Of a DNA stretch of 6,105 nt, positions 1 through 6,105 are shown piece after piece (within the stretch, counting starts at the first letter, position 1; each line of letters begins with the position of its first letter). The translations under genes and the position numbers were made by a program. The DNA is from Steroidobacteraceae bacterium. GTDB lineage: Bacteria; Pseudomonadota; Gammaproteobacteria; Steroidobacterales; Steroidobacteraceae. Location: the NCBI GenBank assembly GCA_023253235.1, contig JALRHE010000132.1:1-6105 (forward strand), given 5' to 3'. The notes beneath the pieces are model-generated. The model did not search any database and was not told the origin of the DNA. It saw only the letters and a list, made by a program, of their open reading frames with translations.

Positions 1-1144
1 GTTGGAACACCGGGCCGTTACCATGGGTACCCGCGAGGCGCATCCCGTCGGGAAGGAGTTCGTGGGCAACGCCGAGCGCGTTCAATCCAGCGGACATGAC
101 GGCCAGCCGATCGCTCTCCTTGACGCGCAGTTCCTCGGCACCGCGCAATACCGACTCACCCTCGGCACAGGCAGCGGCGATGAAGAACACGGGAAACTCG
201 TCGATGGCGAGCGGCACCCACTCCGGTCGCACCTCGATGCCGCGCAATCGCGATGGGCGGATGATCAAGTCTGCGGTTGGCTCGGGACCGGCTGTTCGCA
301 GATCTCGCACTTCGATATCCGCACCCATGGCGAGCAAGATATCGAGCAAGCCGGTTCGCGTCGGATTCATACCGACCCGTTCGAGATGCAACTCGCCCTC
401 GCTCGCGAGACAGCCTGCCACCATGAAAAAAGCGGCCGACGAAAAATCGGCAGGCACATCGACATGACAGCCCGTGAGCTTCGCCGGCGCACGAACCGTA
501 ACCGTGGCGCCCTCCCGTCGCAGATCGACGCCGAAGCCCTGCAGCATTCGCTCGGTGTGGTCGCGCGTCGGTGCAGGCTCGGTGACGCGCGTTTCGCCAC
601 GCGCGTAGAGCCCAGCCAGCAATACCGCCGACTTCACCTGTGCGCTCGCCACTGGCATGTCGAAGTTGATACCGGTCAGATCGCGACCACCGCGAATCAC
701 CACGGGTGGCTTGCCTTCGCGCGTTTCGATCGAGGCGCCCATCTGCCGTAGCGGCGCCGCTGCGCGTTCCATCGGACGGCGCATCAGCGACGAGTCACCG
801 ATCAGGGTCGAATCGAATGACTGCCCAGACAGCAGACCCATGAAGAGTCGCATCGCCGTACCCGCATTGCCCATGTCGAGCGCCGCGCTGGTGCCGCGCA
901 AACCACGCAAACCCACACCTTCGATTCGAACAGACGTGGGAGCCGGTCGCTCGATCTTCACGCCCAGTGCCGACAGCGCCTTGAGGGTGGCGAGGCAGTC
1001 TTCACTCGCCAGAAAACCCTCGACAGTCGTGATGCCCTCGGCGATCGCGCCGAACATCAATGCACGATGCGAAACGGATTTGTCACCGGGCACTCGGATG
1101 TGCCCCTTGAGACGCGTCGCCGGTGAAACCGACCAACTGCTCAT
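1..1144 (-). CDS. aroA: 3-phosphoshikimate 1-carboxyvinyltransferase (EPSP synthase), 3' end outside window
   Basis: Transfers the enolpyruvyl group of PEP to shikimate-3-phosphate, the sixth step of the shikimate pathway; this is the target of glyphosate. The frame is open through the window edge and gives 381 residues; about 50-60 C-terminal residues are missing relative to the usual length. Motifs in order: PGDKSVSHR (19-27, with the PEP/S3P lysine), GNAGTAMR (92-99), RRPM (122-125), SAQVKS (167-172), RDHTE (194-198), DFSSAAFF (233-240), NPTRTG (260-265), DEFPVF (315-320, holding the catalytic aspartate, equivalent to E. coli Asp313) and RVKESDR (340-346, catalytic Glu343). GDKS, SAQVK, RDHTE and NPTR together match the class II EPSP synthase signature, while the GNAG glycine of sensitive enzymes is kept. 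The ATG at 1144 overlaps the pheA stop and directly precedes the conserved N-terminus. Clean reading frame with no lesion. Confidence 0.97.
   Translation of the reverse strand, partial: MSSWSVSPATRLKGHIRVPGDKSVSHRALMFGAIAEGITTVEGFLASEDCLATLKALSALGVKIERPAPTSVRIEGVGLRGLRGTSAALDMGNAGTAMRLFMGLLSGQSFDSTLIGDSSLMRRPMERAAAPLRQMGASIETREGKPPVVIRGGRDLTGINFDMPVASAQVKSAVLLAGLYARGETRVTEPAPTRDHTERMLQGFGVDLRREGATVTVRAPAKLTGCHVDVPADFSSAAFFMVAGCLASEGELHLERVGMNPTRTGLLDILLAMGADIEVRDLRTAGPEPTADLIIRPSRLRGIEVRPEWVPLAIDEFPVFFIAAACAEGESVLRGAEELRVKESDRLAVMSAGLNALGVAHELLPDGMRLAGTHGNGPVFQ
1141..1144 (-). promoter_or_regulatory. ATGA stop/start overlap between pheA and aroA
   Basis: On the minus strand the four bases ATGA hold both the aroA start (ATG, 1144-1142) and the pheA stop (TGA, 1143-1141). 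The bases just upstream of the ATG are pyrimidine/GC-rich (ATCCCCGCGCCGTGCT) and show no Shine-Dalgarno. Translation of aroA therefore probably depends on re-initiation by ribosomes finishing pheA, which would keep the two enzymes in step. Confidence 0.75.
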
Positions 1145-2310
1145 AGCACGGCGCGGGGATATGACCCGAGCACACGGAACAGCGACGCGCGCGATTTGAG
1201 ATCCGCCAGTGCGCGCGCTACCGGCGCATCCGACGCGTGACCTTCGAGATCGATGAAGAACACGTAGTCCCACTTACGACGCTGTGACGGTCGCGACTCG
1301 ATACGCGTCAAACTGACGCGATTTTTTGCCAGTGGCTCGAGTAATCGATGCAATGCACCCGGTGCCTCGGTGTGACCGGTCGAGAGCAGCAAAGTCGTAC
1401 GATCGTTGCCACTCGGGCCGAACGTACGCCTGCCGATCACCAGAAAGCGGGTGGTGTTATCCGGCCGATCTTCGATGTCGGCCGAGAGGATCGAGAGGTC
1501 GTACACCTCGGCGGCAGTTTCTCCGGCGATCGCCGCCGTGCCCTTCTCGTCGCGAGCGCGCCGCGCTGCCTCCGCGTTCGATGACTCCGCGATCAATTCG
1601 ACTTCGGGCAAGTGTTCTTTGAGCCATTGCCGGCACTGGGCAAGCGACTGCGGATGACTGCAAACACGCTTGATCTCGCGCAGTGATTTCATCCGACCCA
1701 TTAAATTCTGACGGATGCGCAACTCCACCTCACCACAGATCTGCAGCGGCGAGGTCAAAAAACGATCGAGCGTGTGATTGACACTACCCTCGGTCGAATT
1801 CTCGATGGGCACCACACCAAAGTCGGCATGACCCGCCTCGACCTCGTGGAAGACCTCGTCGATGCTAGCGAGCGACAGCGCGCGCGCCGAGTGACCGAAA
1901 TGTTTGTAGACGGCCGTCTGCGAGAACGTACCCTCGGGCCCCAGGAAGCCGATCTTGAGTGGCTCCTCCTGTGCAAGACAGGCCGACATGATTTCGCGGA
2001 ACAAGCGCACGATCTCTTCATCGCGCAGTGTGCCTTGACCACGCGCCGCTGCATTTCGTTCGAGCGCCATACGCAGCACTTGCGACTCACGCTCGGGACG
2101 ATAGAAGTCGACTAATCGCCCCTGCTGCCCCTTGGAAATACCAACTTGACGCGCCAAGCGCGCCCTTTGGTTGAGCAAGGCATGCAGATCGCGATCGACT
2201 CGATCGATCTGCTCGCGCAACGATTCGATCGCATTGGCGCCTCGCTTCGTTTCGGCCTGTCGCTTGGGCGCGGTACGACCTCGTTTTTGCGTCTTTTTCT
2301 TCGCGGCCAT
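1141..2310 (-). CDS. pheA: Bifunctional chorismate mutase / prephenate dehydratase (P-protein)
   Basis: Converts chorismate to prephenate and then to phenylpyruvate, the committed route to phenylalanine. I choose the ATG at 2310 (389 residues), because AGGTG lies six bases upstream of it. An in-frame GTG at 2319 would add MPA but overlaps that ribosome-binding site. Residues 1-25 are a Lys/Arg-rich extension. The AroQ-type mutase helix bundle spans about 27-115, with Arg32, Arg49, Lys60 and RERE around 71-75 matching E. coli active-site residues. The dehydratase domain runs about 118-295, with GFLGPEGTFS (121-130), PIENSTEG (168-175) and the catalytic TRF at 287-289 in NTTRF. The ACT domain, about 303-389, has GALH (318-321) and ESRP (338-341), the phenylalanine-binding motifs, so feedback inhibition by phenylalanine is expected. 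The ending VLGSYPRAVL is typical of the pseudomonad-type enzyme. The stop overlaps the aroA start. Confidence 0.97.
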   Translation of the reverse strand: MAAKKKTQKRGRTAPKRQAETKRGANAIESLREQIDRVDRDLHALLNQRARLARQVGISKGQQGRLVDFYRPERESQVLRMALERNAAARGQGTLRDEEIVRLFREIMSACLAQEEPLKIGFLGPEGTFSQTAVYKHFGHSARALSLASIDEVFHEVEAGHADFGVVPIENSTEGSVNHTLDRFLTSPLQICGEVELRIRQNLMGRMKSLREIKRVCSHPQSLAQCRQWLKEHLPEVELIAESSNAEAARRARDEKGTAAIAGETAAEVYDLSILSADIEDRPDNTTRFLVIGRRTFGPSGNDRTTLLLSTGHTEAPGALHRLLEPLAKNRVSLTRIESRPSQRRKWDYVFFIDLEGHASDAPVARALADLKSRASLFRVLGSYPRAVL

Positions 2311-2316
2311 CGCCGG

Positions 2317-2322
2317 CACCTG
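2317..2322 (-). promoter_or_regulatory. Ribosome-binding site that decides the pheA start
   Basis: Read on the minus strand the bases are CAGGTG, which pairs with the anti-Shine-Dalgarno sequence through AGGTG. It lies six bases before the ATG at 2310. The alternative GTG start at 2319 is inside this site, which argues against its use. The site lies in the 26-nt gap after the serA stop. No hairpin or leader peptide fits in that gap, so a classical phenylalanine attenuator directly before pheA is excluded here. Confidence 0.6.
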
Positions 2323-2336
2323 TAGTAGTTAAGCGT

Positions 2337-3506
2337 TTAGAGAGCTCTGGCCGAGAGTACGCCCTCGATCGCACGAATGCGACCAAGCAAAGCCTCGTCG
2401 ACCGTGCCTTCGGTATCGATCAGCGTATAGGCGTACTCGCCGCGAGACTTGTTCAACAATTCGGCGATGTTGAGCCCCGCCGCAGCGAGCAAAGTCGATA
2501 CCTGCCCGACCATGTTGGGAACATTGCTGTTGGCCACTGCGATCCGACGCGTACCAACCGGACGCGGCATAGCTGCATCGGGAAAATTCACGCTATGACG
2601 AATGTTGCCGTGCTCGAGATAGTCGCGCAGCGTATCGGCGACCATCACCGCGCAGTTCTCCTCAGCCTCACCCGTCGAAGCGCCGAGATGCGGCAGCGTG
2701 ATCACACGCGAGTGGTCTTTGAGGGCGTTTTTCGGAAAGTCACAAATATAGGCATGCAGTCGATCGGCATCGAGTGCCGCGATAATGGCCGCGTCATCGA
2801 CGATCGGTGCACGCGAGAAATTGAGCAACACGCCTTGCTCGGGCATCAACTGCAGCCTGGCGGAGTTCACAAGCCCACGCGTTCCCTCGACGAGCGGAAC
2901 GTGCACGGTGACGAATTGGCTACGCGAAAAGAGCTCATCCAGCGACCGTGCTTGCTCGATCGACGCCGATAGCTGCCAAGCGCGTTGGACCGTGATGTCC
3001 GGGTCGTAGCCGATGACGCGCATACCGAGACGCTCGGCCGCGTTGGCGACCTCGACACCGATCGCACCAAGACCGATCACGCCCAACGTACGACCCGGCA
3101 ACTCGAAACCGGCGAACGATTTCTTGCCCTTCTCCGTCGCCTCGTCGATCGCCTTATCGTCACCACTCAGGCCGCGCGCGAAATTCCAAGCTTGGCAAAT
3201 GTTGCGTGCCGCCAGAAACAGACTCGCAATCACCAATTCTTTGACTGCGTTCGAATTGGCGCCGGGCGCGTTGAACACGGGAACGCCGCGCTTCGAAAGC
3301 GCTGCCACCGGCACGTTATTCGTGCCCGCGCCAGCGCGCCCCACGGCGAGTACCGAGGGCGCGATCTCGAGCGAGTGAAGGTCGGCCGAACGCAGCAGGA
3401 TGGCGTCTGGATTTACGAGCGAGGAAGCGACTTCGTAACGGTCGCGCGGAAAGCGTTCGAGGCCGCGCACACTGATCTGGTTCAGCGTGAGGATTCGATA
3501 GCCCAT
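2337..3506 (-). CDS. serA: D-3-phosphoglycerate dehydrogenase, short form with ACT domain
   Basis: Likely catalyses NAD-dependent oxidation of 3-phosphoglycerate to 3-phosphohydroxypyruvate, the committed step of serine synthesis, whose product goes to the adjacent SerC. The protein has 389 residues from the ATG at 3506. The open frame extends upstream to 3662, but those 52 residues overlap serC and look non-native, whereas MGYRILTLNQIS fits a family start. Order: substrate domain with GRAGAGTNNVP (56-66); Rossmann fold with GLGAIG (145-150) and Asp168, the usual NAD-ribose acidic residue; active-site Arg232 (FSRAP) and His273 (PHLGAST); ACT domain about 318-389 with NVPNMVGQ, a plausible serine feedback site. 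The third catalytic position, Glu in the DVFxxEP motif of classical SerA, reads Asn260 in CDFPKNAL by my manual alignment. There is no intervening domain of the long mammalian/actinobacterial type. A clear Shine-Dalgarno is lacking, so translation may be coupled to serC. Another 2-hydroxyacid dehydrogenase substrate is possible, but ACT and context favour SerA. Confidence 0.9.
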   Translation of the reverse strand: MGYRILTLNQISVRGLERFPRDRYEVASSLVNPDAILLRSADLHSLEIAPSVLAVGRAGAGTNNVPVAALSKRGVPVFNAPGANSNAVKELVIASLFLAARNICQAWNFARGLSGDDKAIDEATEKGKKSFAGFELPGRTLGVIGLGAIGVEVANAAERLGMRVIGYDPDITVQRAWQLSASIEQARSLDELFSRSQFVTVHVPLVEGTRGLVNSARLQLMPEQGVLLNFSRAPIVDDAAIIAALDADRLHAYICDFPKNALKDHSRVITLPHLGASTGEAEENCAVMVADTLRDYLEHGNIRHSVNFPDAAMPRPVGTRRIAVANSNVPNMVGQVSTLLAAAGLNIAELLNKSRGEYAYTLIDTEGTVDEALLGRIRAIEGVLSARAL

Positions 3507-3513
3507 GACGGTC

Positions 3514-4593
3514 TCAACCGTGGCGCTGCTGGAAATCTTGCATGAAGGCAACGAGCGCCTCGACGCCGGCGAGTGGCATGGCGTTGTAGATCGACGCGCG
3601 CATCCCGCCGACCGACCGGTGCCCTTCGAGATTCGCGAGACCCGCTTTGGCCGCTTCCGCACAAAACGTCTTTTCGAGATCCGGATTCGGGATGGTGAAC
3701 GGCACGTTCATCCACGAGCGCGCGTTCGGTGCCACGGGACTCTGGTAATAACCCGAGGAATCGATCGCGCGATACAAGGTCTCGGCTTTGACGCGATTGC
3801 GCTCACCGATGACACCGAGTCCACCCTGACGCTTCAACCACTGGAACACGAGCCCGGCCATGTAGATGCCGAAGGTCGGCGGTGTGTTGAGCATCGAACC
3901 TTCTTTCGCCATCGCCGCGTAATCCCAAATCGGCGGCGTGCCCGCGCGGGCCTTGCCGATCAAGTCGTCGCGCACGATCACCACACACAGTCCTGACGGA
4001 CCGATGTTCTTTTGCGCGCCGGCATAGATGAGACCGAACTTCGATACCTCGATCGGACGCGAGAGGATGGTCGAGGACATATCGGCCACGAGCGGCACAC
4101 TGCCGGTCGCCGGCACATAGGGAAACTCGACACCGCCGATGGTTTCGTTCGGCGTGTAGTGCACGTATGCAGCATCGGCCGAATAGGCGAGCGCCGTCTC
4201 AGCGGGCACGGTCGAATAATTCGAGGCCGACTCGTCTGCCAGCACCTCAACCTTGCAATAGCGCTTGGCCTCACCGATCGCCTTCTTGGACCAAGCGCCT
4301 GTGTTGATGTATTGAGTGGTCGACTCGGAGGTCGCGAGGTTCATCGGAATCGCCGTGAACTGACCCGTCGCGCCACCCTGCAGGAACAGCACACGGTAGT
4401 TCGACGGGATCGCCATCAACTCGCGCAGATCGGCTTCAGCCTGCTCGGCAACGGCCACGAAAGCCTTGCTGCGATGGCTGACTTCCATCACGGACATGCC
4501 GCTGCCCTGCCAGTCGAGCATCTCGTTGCGAGCTTGCTCGAGCACTTCGAGCGGCAAAGTCGCCGGACCTGCTGCGAAATTGAATACGCGCAT
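3514..4593 (-). CDS. serC: Phosphoserine aminotransferase (3-phosphohydroxypyruvate transaminase)
   Basis: This cytosolic PLP enzyme converts 3-phosphohydroxypyruvate plus glutamate to O-phosphoserine and 2-oxoglutarate, the second step of serine synthesis. In many bacteria it also serves the pyridoxal phosphate pathway (4-phosphohydroxythreonine). The protein has 359 residues, the normal family length. It opens with the family signature MRVFNFAAGPATLP, followed by SHRSK (39-43, substrate phosphate contacts), FLQGGATGQF (70-79), a ring-stacking tryptophan at 101, ADMSS with Asp171 facing the pyridine nitrogen, and the PLP-binding Lys195 in GAQKNIGPSG. NTPPT lies at 236-240, and the C-terminal HRSVGGMRAS motif at 325-334 carries a substrate arginine. 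The ATG at 4593 is chosen because the conserved N-terminus begins there. The gene sits 33 nt after gyrA and 7 nt before serA, so it is probably the first gene of the biosynthetic run. All expected residues are present and nothing is broken. Confidence 0.98.
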   Translation of the reverse strand: MRVFNFAAGPATLPLEVLEQARNEMLDWQGSGMSVMEVSHRSKAFVAVAEQAEADLRELMAIPSNYRVLFLQGGATGQFTAIPMNLATSESTTQYINTGAWSKKAIGEAKRYCKVEVLADESASNYSTVPAETALAYSADAAYVHYTPNETIGGVEFPYVPATGSVPLVADMSSTILSRPIEVSKFGLIYAGAQKNIGPSGLCVVIVRDDLIGKARAGTPPIWDYAAMAKEGSMLNTPPTFGIYMAGLVFQWLKRQGGLGVIGERNRVKAETLYRAIDSSGYYQSPVAPNARSWMNVPFTIPNPDLEKTFCAEAAKAGLANLEGHRSVGGMRASIYNAMPLAGVEALVAFMQDFQQRHG

Positions 4594-4626
4594 CGTGCCT
4601 AACCCCGTTTTAAAACCCGCGAAAGA
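4594..4626 (-). other. gyrA-serC spacer without an evident terminator
   Basis: These 33 nt separate the gyrA stop (TGA, 4629-4627) from the serC start. They hold no GC-rich hairpin followed by a T-run in the direction of transcription, so an intrinsic terminator for gyrA is not visible. The spacer contains a perfect 10-base palindrome, GTTTTAAAAC, at 4607-4616, which has no loop and so is not a terminator stem. It stands out as AT-rich in a GC-rich region and could belong to a weak internal promoter or a protein site, but I cannot match clear -35 and -10 boxes. Close to the serC ATG there is TTAGG, with AGG four bases before the start, a weak ribosome-binding candidate. Confidence 0.5.
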
Positions 4627-6105
4627 TCAGTGCGTGGTTGGCGACTCGCCTGCCTCATCGGCCGACGGCAGCACGGCGGCCTCATCGGCAACCTCGCCTT
4701 CCTCGGTTGCAAGCAATCCCACACCTTCGACGCCGGCCAATCGCTCACCCTCATCGAGGCGAATCAGGCGAACACCCTGGGTGTTGCGTCCGACGATCGA
4801 GATCTCGCTCACGCCCGTACGGACGAGTGTGCCATTGGAGCTGATCAACATGATTTCCTGGTCGGCCTGCAATTGCAGCGCCGCCACCGTGCGACCATTC
4901 CTCTCGGTGGTCTGCAAGGCAATCACGCCTTGTCCGCCACGTCCATGCAACGGGAAGTCTTCCAGCGGAGTCAATTTGCCGTAACCGTTCTCGGATGCGG
5001 TGAGGATCAAACCGTCACCGACGACGACCAGGGAGATGACTTCCTGTCCTTCGGCGAGCTTGATGCCGCGAACGCCGGTGGCATCACGACCCATCGGGCG
5101 CACTTCTTCTTCATTGAAGCGGATGGCTTTGCCACCGCTCGAGCAGAGGATGATGTCGCGCTTGCCGTCCGTGACACCGACACCGACCAATCGATCGCCA
5201 TCGCGCAGATCGACCGCGATGATGCCGGACGGTCGCGGACGCGAATAAGCGGAGAGCGGGGTTTTCTTGACCGTGCCGTGACTCGTCGCCATGAACACGA
5301 AACGCTCGTCGTCGAATTGTTTGATGGGCAGCACCGCGTTGATCTTCTCGCCCTCTTCGAGCGGCATGAGATTGACCAAGGGCTTACCACGAGCACCACG
5401 ACCGGCCTGAGGCAGCTCAAATACGCGTAACCAATACACACGACCTCGACTCGAGAAACAGAGCAAGGTGTCGTGCGTGTGCGCCACGAAGAGCTTCTCG
5501 ACAAAATCTTCGTCTTTGACCGCCGTTGCCGCCTTGCCGCGACCCCCTCGTCGCTGCGCCTGGTACTCCGAGAGCGGCTGGCTCTTGGCATAACCCGCGT
5601 GCGAGAGTGTCACGACGACGTCTTGCGGTTCGATCAAATCTTCGGTGGCCAGATCGATGTGATCGAGGTTGATCTCGGTTCGGCGCGCATCGCCATAGGC
5701 TTCGCGGATCGCGATGAGCTCATCACGCACCACCTGCGTCAAACGCTCAGCCCGCGCGAGGATATCCGACAGATCCGTGATCTCGGCCAGCAACTCGGCG
5801 TACTCGGCGACGATCTTGTCCTGCTCGAGACCCGTCAAACGGTTCAGACGCATATCGAGGATGGCCTGAGCCTGTTCCTCGCTGAGGCGATAACCGCTGC
5901 CTTCGCGCTGCAAGCCGAGTTCAGCCGCAAGATCTCTCGGTCTCGTGGAGACGTTGTTCGCACGCGCGAGCATCTCGGGAACCGCGCCGGAGCTCCACAC
6001 CTTCGAGAGCAAGCCAACTTTGGCTTCGGCCGGCGTCGGTGACGCCTTGATGAGCGCGATGACCTCGTCGATGTTGGCAAGCGCGACGGCGAGGCCTTCG
6101 AGCAG
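4627..6105 (-). CDS. gyrA: DNA gyrase subunit A, C-terminal half (5' end outside window)
   Basis: GyrA is the DNA-cleaving and DNA-wrapping subunit of gyrase, the A2B2 type II topoisomerase that puts negative supercoils into DNA using ATP. The frame is open to the window edge and gives 492 residues. It begins at LLEGLAVALANID, so roughly 370-380 N-terminal residues are missing, including the active-site tyrosine and the quinolone-resistance region. Visible parts are the end of the breakage-reunion domain and coiled coil (about 1-150, with EEQAQAILDMRLNRLTGLE), then the GyrA-box QRRGGRG at fragment residues 184-190 (bases 5536-5556), the hallmark of true gyrase needed for DNA wrapping. The beta-pinwheel follows, with blade motifs such as GRGARGKP, ATGVRGIKL, GRGGQGVIAL and VGRNTQGVRLI. 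It ends in an acidic tail of about 27 residues (8 Asp/Glu, no Lys/Arg). The box and tail argue for GyrA over ParC. The frame is intact and serC follows after 33 nt. Confidence 0.98.
   Translation of the reverse strand: MLEGLAVALANIDEVIALIKASPTPAEAKVGLLSKVWSSGAVPEMLARANNVSTRPRDLAAELGLQREGSGYRLSEEQAQAILDMRLNRLTGLEQDKIVAEYAELLAEITDLSDILARAERLTQVVRDELIAIREAYGDARRTEINLDHIDLATEDLIEPQDVVVTLSHAGYAKSQPLSEYQAQRRGGRGKAATAVKDEDFVEKLFVAHTHDTLLCFSSRGRVYWLRVFELPQAGRGARGKPLVNLMPLEEGEKINAVLPIKQFDDERFVFMATSHGTVKKTPLSAYSRPRPSGIIAVDLRDGDRLVGVGVTDGKRDIILCSSGGKAIRFNEEEVRPMGRDATGVRGIKLAEGQEVISLVVVGDGLILTASENGYGKLTPLEDFPLHGRGGQGVIALQTTERNGRTVAALQLQADQEIMLISSNGTLVRTGVSEISIVGRNTQGVRLIRLDEGERLAGVEGVGLLATEEGEVADEAAVLPSADEAGESPTTH

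Larger units (their letters stand above)
1..4593 (-). other. Probable serC-serA-pheA-aroA operon
   Basis: Four genes share one strand with junctions of 7 nt, 26 nt and a 4-nt overlap, and none of the gaps can hold a terminator or a full promoter. Co-transcription is an inference from spacing. Together they supply serine (first two steps; phosphoserine phosphatase is not here) and the shikimate/phenylalanine route. In related gammaproteobacteria the cluster continues after aroA with cmk, rpsA and ihfB, which would lie beyond base 1. Whether transcription starts in the 33-nt spacer, inside gyrA or at the gyrA promoter cannot be read from this window. Confidence 0.7.

Noticed and set aside
2..751. 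249-residue plus-strand open frame
   Set aside because: It lies antisense to aroA, whose minus-strand frame carries all EPSP synthase motifs. The plus-strand translation has no recognisable domain and a composition typical of a shadow frame.
1041..1048. GCGATCGC octamers (also near 1526) as cyanobacterial HIP1 repeats
   Set aside because: I noticed only two copies, both inside coding sequence, and the gene content and protein types point to Gammaproteobacteria rather than cyanobacteria.
2311..2319. GTG start for pheA at 2319
   Set aside because: It overlaps the AGGTG site that is well placed for the ATG at 2310; only three residues differ, so it is not fully excluded.
2985..3545. 186-residue plus-strand open frame opposite serA
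   Set aside because: Shadow of serA with no family resemblance and no plausible ribosome-binding context.
3507..3662. N-terminal extension of serA to an upstream start at 3662
   Set aside because: The extra 52 residues overlap the conserved serC 3' end, are Ser/Arg-rich and do not resemble SerA; the ATG at 3506 matches the family start.
4630..5430. 266-residue plus-strand open frame opposite gyrA
   Set aside because: It is fully antisense to the conserved GyrA C-terminal domain, its product is not recognisable, and long antisense frames are expected in GC-rich genes.
1..6105. A hidden mobile element, CRISPR array, RNA gene or new defence system
   Set aside because: Both strands are filled by five intact housekeeping genes with gaps of at most 33 nt; I see no direct repeats, transposase or tRNA-like sequence.

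Overview
The window is a compact stretch of bacterial chromosome with five genes, all on the minus strand and almost without gaps. In transcription order (right to left) they are: the 3' part of gyrA (DNA gyrase subunit A), serC (phosphoserine aminotransferase), a serA-type phosphoglycerate dehydrogenase, pheA (fused chorismate mutase/prephenate dehydratase) and the 5' part of aroA (EPSP synthase). Every large plus-strand open frame lies antisense to one of these genes and is a by-product of GC-rich codon use.

The order gyrA-serC-pheA-aroA is typical of Gammaproteobacteria of the Pseudomonas/Chromatiales/Xanthomonadales kind. PheA reads like the pseudomonad-type fused P-protein, and the GyrA C-terminal domain has the gammaproteobacterial GyrA-box. 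The base composition looks moderately GC-rich. I infer a gammaproteobacterium but cannot name a genus. Two details differ from the textbook layout: a short ACT-containing serA sits between serC and pheA, and no hisC/tyrA gene separates pheA from aroA.

Layout: 6105-4627 gyrA (5' end outside the window); 4626-4594 a 33-nt spacer with an AT-rich palindrome and no hairpin terminator; 4593-3514 serC; 7-nt gap; 3506-2337 serA; 26-nt gap; 2310-1141 pheA; 4-nt ATGA overlap; 1144-1 aroA (3' end outside the window). There is no stretch over 300 bases without a gene.

Functionally, SerA and SerC are the first two steps of phosphorylated serine biosynthesis. AroA makes the precursor of chorismate, and PheA takes chorismate to phenylpyruvate. 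Tight spacing and the overlap suggest one serC-serA-pheA-aroA transcript, probably continuing into cmk-rpsA as in relatives (not visible here). SerA and PheA both end in ACT domains, so control is likely by end-product feedback (serine and phenylalanine). I see no mobile element, CRISPR array, RNA gene or undescribed system. The points worth a second look are modest: the active-site variation in SerA, the class II-like motif set in AroA, and the gene order.
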